From NCBI GenBank assembly GCA_017962275.1, contig JAGCVQ010000037.1, positions 1-35,133 on the forward strand: a stretch of 35,133 bases of DNA, in the 5' to 3' direction. The position numbers and the translations under genes are program-made. Within the stretch, counting starts at the first letter, position 1. Every line of letters starts with the position of its first letter. Below are positions 30,762 to 35,133 of the stretch, one piece after another. The notes beneath the pieces are model-generated. The model did no database searches and had not been told where the DNA came from. It was given only the letters and a program-made list of their open reading frames with translations. The DNA is from Bacteroidales bacterium. GTDB lineage: Bacteria > Bacteroidota > Bacteroidia > Bacteroidales > WCHB1-69.

Positions 30762-33480
30762 AATTCCCGCATTTCGCGTAACCGCAGTTCGAGCAGGTCA
30801 GGCAGCCCTCTTTGAACTCCATCGTATCCTTCTGATGACAGTTGGGACATTCCACGCCTTTCTGCTTGGTACCGTCCTGGATGAATTTCTTGAGGGCGCG
30901 GCAGACGCCGTTGCGCCACGAGTTGATGCTCTCCTGACGGAAGTTGAGGCCGGAAATGATGTTCACGACGTGGTTCACGGGGATGCCGTTGCGCAGCAAC
31001 GCGGAGGTCATCTTGGCGTAGTTCCAGAACTCTTGGTCGAAGCAACGGTCAAGGCCGCGCAGAATCACATCGTAACCGGCTTTGTCTTGGTAGATGAAGT
31101 CGTAGGATTTGGTGCCGTCCTCGTTGCGGTTTTTCACAATCGTGCCGTGATCTACCCACTTAGGCAGCAAGAAGCTCTCGTCGCCGGTCTTGCCCGTGAA
31201 AATCTCGTAAGGTTTGCCCTCATACAGCCCGATATAGGCCACCCAATCCTCGTTGTTGTTCTTGAAATGGATGACATCGGCATTGAGTTCACGCGGACGC
31301 TTGAAATTCTTCGGTTTCTCCTTCGTCTCCTCCTTTTTGGACTGGTCAAGGGAGTTGAGCACGCCGTCGCGGGAACCTTCGCGATAAACGGTGAGGCCTT
31401 TGCAACCCACCTCCCACGCTTTCATGTAGAGGTCGCCGACCACCTCCTCGGTGATGGTCGAAGGCAGGTTCACGGTGACGGAGATGGAGTGATCCACCCA
31501 TTTCTGCACGGAACCTTGCAGCTCCACTTTCTTGATGTAGTCGGTGTCGGCAGCGGTGGCTTTGTAATAGGGCGACTGCTCCACAAGCGCGAAAATCTCC
31601 TTCTCGCTCATGTTCTTCATCTGCTCCAACGTGTAGCCTTTGGTTTCGGCCCAGACCACGAATTTGTGGTGGAAGACCATATACTCCTCGAACATGTCGC
31701 CGACGGTGTCTTTCACCACGGTCTTCTTGGTGGCCATGTCGTTGGGGTTGATTTTGCGGCGACGCTTATAGACCACGTTGAAGGCCGGCTCAATGCCGGA
31801 AGTGGTTTGCGTGCAGATACTTACGCTTCCCGTGGGGGCGATGGTGAGCAGGGCGATATTGCGGCGGCCGTAGCGGATCATGTCGTCATAGAGTTTCGGG
31901 TCGGCATCGCGAAGACGCTGGATGAAGGGGTTGTGCCCCTCTTTGATGCAGCTGTAAATCGGGAACGCACCACGTTCCTTAGCCATCGTGACAGAGGAAC
32001 GGTAGGCGGCGAGAGCCAGCTGTTTGTGCACTTCCGTGGAGAAAGCGTTGGCCTCGTCGGTGCCGTAAGTGAGGCCGAGGGCGGCGAGCATATCCCCTTC
32101 AGCGGTGATGCCCAAACCGGTGCGGCGGCCTTTCAGCGACTGCTTGCGGATCTTGAGCCAAAGCTCCTTCTCCACACGTTTCACAGATTCGCTTTCGGGG
32201 TCGCTTTCGATCTTGGAGAGGATGGCATCGATCTTCTCGAGCTCCAGGTCGATGATGTCGTCCATCAGGCGCTGTGCGTACTGCACATGCTGGCGGAAAC
32301 GCGGCATGTTGAAAACGGCGCGCTCGGTGAAGGGCTCATCAACATAGCTGTAGAGGTTCACGGAAATCAGACGGCAGCTGTCGTAAGGACAGAGCGGGAT
32401 TTCACCGCAAGGGTTGGTGGAAACCGTCTCGAAACCCTCGTCCTTGTAGCAGTCGGGAATGGACTCCCTGCGGATGTTGTCCCAGAAGAGGACACCGGGC
32501 TCGGCGGATTTCCACGCGTTGTGGATGATCTTGTCCCACAGCTTCTTGGCGTCGGTTTCCCGTTTCACTTTGGGGTTGTCGCCGCTGATGGGATACTGTT
32601 GAATGTAAGGGGTATGGTTTTGGACGCTTCGCATAAACTCGTCATCGACGCGCACGGAGACGTTGGCGCCGGTGACCTTGCCTTGGGTCATTTTTGCATC
32701 TATAAACTGCTCTGCATCAGGGTGTTTGATGGAGATGGAGAGCATGAGGGCACCGCGCCGTCCGTCCTGAGCCACCTCGCGGGTGGAGTTGGAGAAGCGT
32801 TCCATGAAGGGCACGATACCGGTGGAGGTTTGGGCGCAGTTCTGTACGTGGCTGCCGGAGGGACGGATGTCAGACATGTCGTGGCCGACGCCACCGCGCC
32901 GTTTCATCAACTGCACCTGCTCCTCATCCATCTTCATGATGCCGCCATAGGAGCCGGCGTTGCCGCTGTTGCCGATGACGAAACAGTTGGAGAGGGAAAC
33001 CACCTGGTACTTGTTTCCGATGCCGGCCATGGGGCTGCCCTGCGGAATCACGTACTTGAAATGGTCTAAAAGGTCGAAGATCTGTTCCTCGCTCATCGGG
33101 TTGGCATAACGGCGCTCAATGCGGGCGAACTCGCGGGCCATGCGGCGATGCATGTCCGCCGGGGTACGCTCCACCAACTCGCCGTTAGCGTTCTTCAGCG
33201 CGTATTTGTCAATCCAAACGCCAGCCGCCAGTTCGTCGCCACCGAAATATGCCGCCACGTCGGGGAAAATCTCCTCCTTGGTGTAGGTGACGGGTTCCGG
33301 AACGGGCTCGTCAAGCTCCGCATCCGGCATCACGGCTGATGTGTCCTGAGCGTACCGCTGCATGGCTGAGCTGCGGTTGGCCATCAGCTCGCTCATCGAC
33401 TTCTGCAGTTGCTCGTTCATTATTTCCTGCTCCACATCCTCTTCGTTCGCTGCGCTGAAAAGGGATAAATCTTCGTTCAT
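30760..33480 (-). CDS. nrdJ: Adenosylcobalamin-dependent (class II) ribonucleoside-diphosphate reductase
   Basis: This 906-residue enzyme makes deoxynucleotides using a B12-derived radical and works with or without oxygen. Conserved features are: Cys166 in LSNCFVIG (redox cysteine); the glycine-rich MKRRGGVGHDMSDIRPSGS; the active-site loop NPCGEIPL with Asn356, radical Cys358 and Glu360; and the substrate loop APTGSVS. A C-terminal zinc-ribbon-like tail (CPNCHQKDTMEFKEGCLTCSNC) ends in CGYAKCGN, with a cysteine arrangement suited to re-reducing the active site. The first 65 residues are acidic and lack a recognisable ATP-cone. No cobalamin riboswitch was recognised upstream, and no clear TAnnTTTG box except a weak TATTTTAG on the minus strand near 33640. 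A Fe-S protein and ackA follow on the same strand. Confidence 0.96.
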   Translation of the reverse strand: MNEDLSLFSAANEEDVEQEIMNEQLQKSMSELMANRSSAMQRYAQDTSAVMPDAELDEPVPEPVTYTKEEIFPDVAAYFGGDELAAGVWIDKYALKNANGELVERTPADMHRRMAREFARIERRYANPMSEEQIFDLLDHFKYVIPQGSPMAGIGNKYQVVSLSNCFVIGNSGNAGSYGGIMKMDEEQVQLMKRRGGVGHDMSDIRPSGSHVQNCAQTSTGIVPFMERFSNSTREVAQDGRRGALMLSISIKHPDAEQFIDAKMTQGKVTGANVSVRVDDEFMRSVQNHTPYIQQYPISGDNPKVKRETDAKKLWDKIIHNAWKSAEPGVLFWDNIRRESIPDCYKDEGFETVSTNPCGEIPLCPYDSCRLISVNLYSYVDEPFTERAVFNMPRFRQHVQYAQRLMDDIIDLELEKIDAILSKIESDPESESVKRVEKELWLKIRKQSLKGRRTGLGITAEGDMLAALGLTYGTDEANAFSTEVHKQLALAAYRSSVTMAKERGAFPIYSCIKEGHNPFIQRLRDADPKLYDDMIRYGRRNIALLTIAPTGSVSICTQTTSGIEPAFNVVYKRRRKINPNDMATKKTVVKDTVGDMFEEYMVFHHKFVVWAETKGYTLEQMKNMSEKEIFALVEQSPYYKATAADTDYIKKVELQGSVQKWVDHSISVTVNLPSTITEEVVGDLYMKAWEVGCKGLTVYREGSRDGVLNSLDQSKKEETKEKPKNFKRPRELNADVIHFKNNNEDWVAYIGLYEGKPYEIFTGKTGDESFLLPKWVDHGTIVKNRNEDGTKSYDFIYQDKAGYDVILRGLDRCFDQEFWNYAKMTSALLRNGIPVNHVVNIISGLNFRQESINSWRNGVCRALKKFIQDGTKQKGVECPNCHQKDTMEFKEGCLTCSNCGYAKCGN

Positions 33481-33790
33481 AATATGGCGGTTTTTGGTTT
33501 TGTCTTATCTATACTTTCTTTTGCTCGTTTTTCTCAAAACAGAGGCTATCTTTCGCATACACTTCACCCACAAATCTTTCAAAAAACTGATTCTTAACAC
33601 ATTACAAAAATCCTATAGCCTATCTTTCGAGTTTGCTAAAATAGAAAATTGTATCGGAACTTTCCCCTTTCCGACACCGATAATTATTAACAAGAAGCCG
33701 TTGATATTTTTTTCGGGTTGATTATTAGCGACTTATTCGAGAAAAAAAATTTAAGCGAAAAAATGGCACGGAAAATGCGTTTTTTTTCAA
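33481..33790. other. Intergenic region upstream of nrdJ, no gene seen
   Basis: These 310 bp between nrdJ and the ABC permease are A/T-rich. They contain two copies of CTATCTTTCG (33546 and 33620), a weak minus-strand promoter-like box near 33640, and T-runs near 33707 and 33781. No open frame with a plausible start, no cobalamin riboswitch and no NrdR-type box was recognised. Confidence 0.5.
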
Positions 33791-34867
33791 TCAATTCAGG
33801 CTCACCCTCGGATCCAACCATCCGTAGATAATATCACACACAATGTTGATAATCACCAAGATAATGGAGACATAGAGCAAAGAACCCATCACCACGGGGA
33901 AATCGTACTTGTCGAGGCCGTCGAGGATGACCACGCCCATGCCTTTCCAGTCGAAGATGTATTCCACGAAGACCGCGCCCGCCAGCAGACCCGCTAACCA
34001 GCCCGAAATGGCCGTCACCACAGGGTTCAGCGCGTTTTTCAAGGCATGTCGCACGACCACCGTTTTCTGTCCCAGCCCCTTGGCCTTCGCCGTGCGGATG
34101 TAGTCCTGCGACAGCACGTCCAACAGCGAGTTTTTCGTCAACTCAATCACCACCGCCAACGGTCGGATACCCAAGGTCAGCGCGGGCAGAATCAGGTTCT
34201 TGAGGTTGACGTATTGTCCTGATCCATAATCATCTACAGTGTATAAGCTCCCGAACATGTTCAGTCCGGTGATGTCCGACAGCAGGAATGCGAACACCCA
34301 TGCGAAGAGGATGGCCGCGAAGAACGACGGCACCGACATGCCTAAAACCGAGATCACCAGTGCACTCTTGTCGAACCAGGTGCCTTTGTGCAACGCGCAG
34401 AAAATGCCGATGATAATGCCCACAATCAGCGCGAACACGATGGAGACCACTGCCAACAACACGGTTTTCGGGAACGCCTCGCCGATGATTTCCGTCACCG
34501 GGCGCTTGCTCTGATACGACCGCCGCAAGTATGGCGCTTTCAGCACGATAGCCGATTTTTTCATCGGTATCACCTTGACATAGTGGTAGTTGTCGTCGTT
34601 GAGGTAGAAGAACGAGGTCTTGTCGTCGGTTTTGTGCCAGGAGATAGGCGACACATCGTTGAGGTAGGCCAGATACTGCACCCCGAGAGGCAGGTCGAGA
34701 CCCATCTCCTTGCGGATGGCCTCCTCCGTCTCCAAGTCGCTGCGCTGTCCCATGCTCATGCGTGCCGGATCCGACGGCAACACGGTGAACAGGAAGAACA
34801 CCAGCGTCGTCACCCCGAGCATCAACAGCAACCCGTACCCTATCTTTTTGACGATGTATCGTAGCAT
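33791..34867 (-). CDS. Peptide/nickel-type ABC transporter permease (DppB/OppB family)
   Basis: The ATG at 34867 gives 358 residues. An upstream extension would run through the heptamer array and promoter and is not used. TM1 is at residues 10-30 (YGLLLMLGVTTLVFFLFTVL), followed by the family phrase LPSDPARMSMG. A long periplasmic segment (about 55-130) comes next, then five more helices. The cytoplasmic EAA-type loop reads QDYIRTAKAKGLGQKTVVVRHALKNALNPVVT, which contacts the ATPase subunit. With a binding protein, a second permease and ATPases it would import peptides or similar solutes. No partner gene is in the window; the next gene on its strand is nrdJ, 310 bp away. The partners are probably elsewhere. 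Confidence 0.92.
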   Translation of the reverse strand: MLRYIVKKIGYGLLLMLGVTTLVFFLFTVLPSDPARMSMGQRSDLETEEAIRKEMGLDLPLGVQYLAYLNDVSPISWHKTDDKTSFFYLNDDNYHYVKVIPMKKSAIVLKAPYLRRSYQSKRPVTEIIGEAFPKTVLLAVVSIVFALIVGIIIGIFCALHKGTWFDKSALVISVLGMSVPSFFAAILFAWVFAFLLSDITGLNMFGSLYTVDDYGSGQYVNLKNLILPALTLGIRPLAVVIELTKNSLLDVLSQDYIRTAKAKGLGQKTVVVRHALKNALNPVVTAISGWLAGLLAGAVFVEYIFDWKGMGVVILDGLDKYDFPVVMGSLLYVSIILVIINIVCDIIYGWLDPRVSLN

Positions 34868-34885
34868 ATTCGTAAATACCGGCGG

Positions 34886-34893
34886 CAAAAGTA
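34886..34893 (-). promoter_or_regulatory. Promoter -7 box of the ABC permease gene
   Basis: On the minus strand it reads TACTTTTG followed by CCGCCG, 18 bp upstream of the ATG. Confidence 0.7.
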
Positions 34894-34903
34894 CTATTTT
34901 TTT

Positions 34904-34931
34904 AGGCAATAGGCAATAGGCAGCAGGCAAT
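34904..34931. repeat. Heptamer tandem array (4 units of AGGCAAT)
   Basis: AGGCAAT, AGGCAAT, AGGCAGC, AGGCAAT. It directly precedes the 28-bp palindrome in the divergent gap between the ABC permease and prfA. Confidence 0.85.
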
Positions 34932-34932
34932 A

Positions 34933-34960
34933 GTAGAGACGCAATATATTGCGTCTCTAC
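34933..34960. repeat. Perfect 28-bp palindrome
   Basis: GTAGAGACGCAATA (34933-34946) is followed at once by its exact reverse complement (34947-34960) with no loop. A very similar palindrome family (GTAGAGACGC...GCGTCTCTAC) is recalled as highly repeated in cyanobacteria and some Bacteroidota genomes. It may be a mobile REP/MITE-like unit. Confidence 0.9.
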
Positions 34961-34987
34961 AAATAAAGGGAAAACGTGAAAAAAATG

Positions 34988-34995
34988 TATCTTTG
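34988..34995 (+). promoter_or_regulatory. Promoter -7 box of prfA
   Basis: TATCTTTG followed by CAGCC lies 34 bp upstream of the ATG at 35030. Confidence 0.7.
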
Positions 34996-35029
34996 CAGCC
35001 CTAATTGGAAAAGACAGAAAGGCTTATAT

Positions 35030-35133
35030 ATGAACGATTTACTGGATAAATTAGAGCTCATTTACCAGCGGTGGCTGCAGATCGGCGAGGAAATCACCAA
35101 GCCGGACATCATGTCCGACATGAAGAACTATGT
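35030..35133 (+). CDS. prfA: Peptide chain release factor 1, N-terminal fragment (cut by window end)
   Basis: The 34 visible residues begin MNDLLDKLELIYQRWLQIGE and continue with the phrase KPDIMSDMKNY. This matches the N-terminal helix of bacterial release factor 1 (typical L-x-x-LE-x-I-x-x-R-x-x-E ... DP-x-V-x-D-x-K-x-Y). RF1 recognises UAA and UAG stop codons and releases the finished protein. RF2 has a similar N-terminus, but its distinctive programmed-frameshift start is not seen. The rest of the gene, including the PxT and GGQ motifs, is outside the window, so the assignment rests on the N-terminus only. Confidence 0.75.
   Translation, partial: MNDLLDKLELIYQRWLQIGEEITKPDIMSDMKNY

Noticed and set aside
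30835-33069. 744-codon plus-strand open frame inside nrdJ
   Set aside because: Antisense to a certain gene, with the same biased composition as the other shadows.
33546-33629. Direct repeat CTATCTTTCG (33546 and 33620)
   Set aside because: Two 10-bp copies in an A/T-rich gap with no fixed relation to a promoter are weak evidence for a regulatory site.
33481-33790. Cobalamin riboswitch upstream of nrdJ
   Set aside because: Expected because the enzyme uses B12, but no B12-box or long structured leader was recognisable.

Overview
The window (35,133 bp) looks chromosomal and comes from a Bacteroidota bacterium, most likely order Bacteroidales. Four things point there. A full-length SprA/Sov (type IX secretion translocon) is present. 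Many genes have a -7 promoter box of the Bacteroidota form TAnnTTTG. Ribosomal protein S16 has the long Ala-rich tail usual in this phylum. The remaining gene content (AAA/DUF4143 ATPases, Fic, TlpA-like exported thioredoxins, B12-dependent ribonucleotide reductase) also fits. Genus cannot be told from the sequence alone. No rRNA, tRNA, CRISPR array or transposase was seen.

Layout. 1-4.8 kb (+): the end of an outer-membrane barrel protein, a lipoprotein, a thioredoxin-like lipoprotein behind an 11-bp tandem-repeat leader, then a Fic protein and an exported thioredoxin protein two bases apart. 4.8-7.9 kb: two divergent DUF4143-type ATPases whose shared intergenic region carries three copies of a 33-bp-period repeat facing each gene. 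7.9-11.6 kb: an ECF sigma factor with a membrane partner, a RelE/ParE toxin-antitoxin pair on the other strand, an internally deleted duplicate of the sigma locus, and an unknown exported protein. This 1.9-11.6 kb stretch reads as accessory DNA.

11.7-35.1 kb is mostly conserved housekeeping: a sodium/solute symporter (+), then on the minus strand ruvA-sprA, comEC, rpsP-rimM and gpsA with an acyltransferase-like gene. A thioredoxin/alpha-beta hydrolase fusion follows (+), then nrdJ, a LutA-like Fe-S protein and ackA (-), a dipeptide-type ABC permease (-), and the start of prfA (+).

How the genes relate. rpsP-rimM is a translation/ribosome-maturation operon. ruvA-sprA puts DNA repair and protein secretion in one transcript, with sprA apparently starting at TTG. 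gpsA feeds phospholipid synthesis. ackA is an energy/fermentation enzyme. Three separate exported thioredoxin-fold proteins suggest active envelope thiol chemistry.

The most unusual layer is non-coding. At least six intergenic regions carry degenerate tandem arrays of 7- or 8-bp words, one of them next to a perfect 28-bp palindrome. The promoters of the Fic gene and the ATPase pair share a sequence block. A 120-bp stretch of the sigma gene is duplicated without a mismatch. All coordinates were read by eye; no homology search, alignment or folding program was run.
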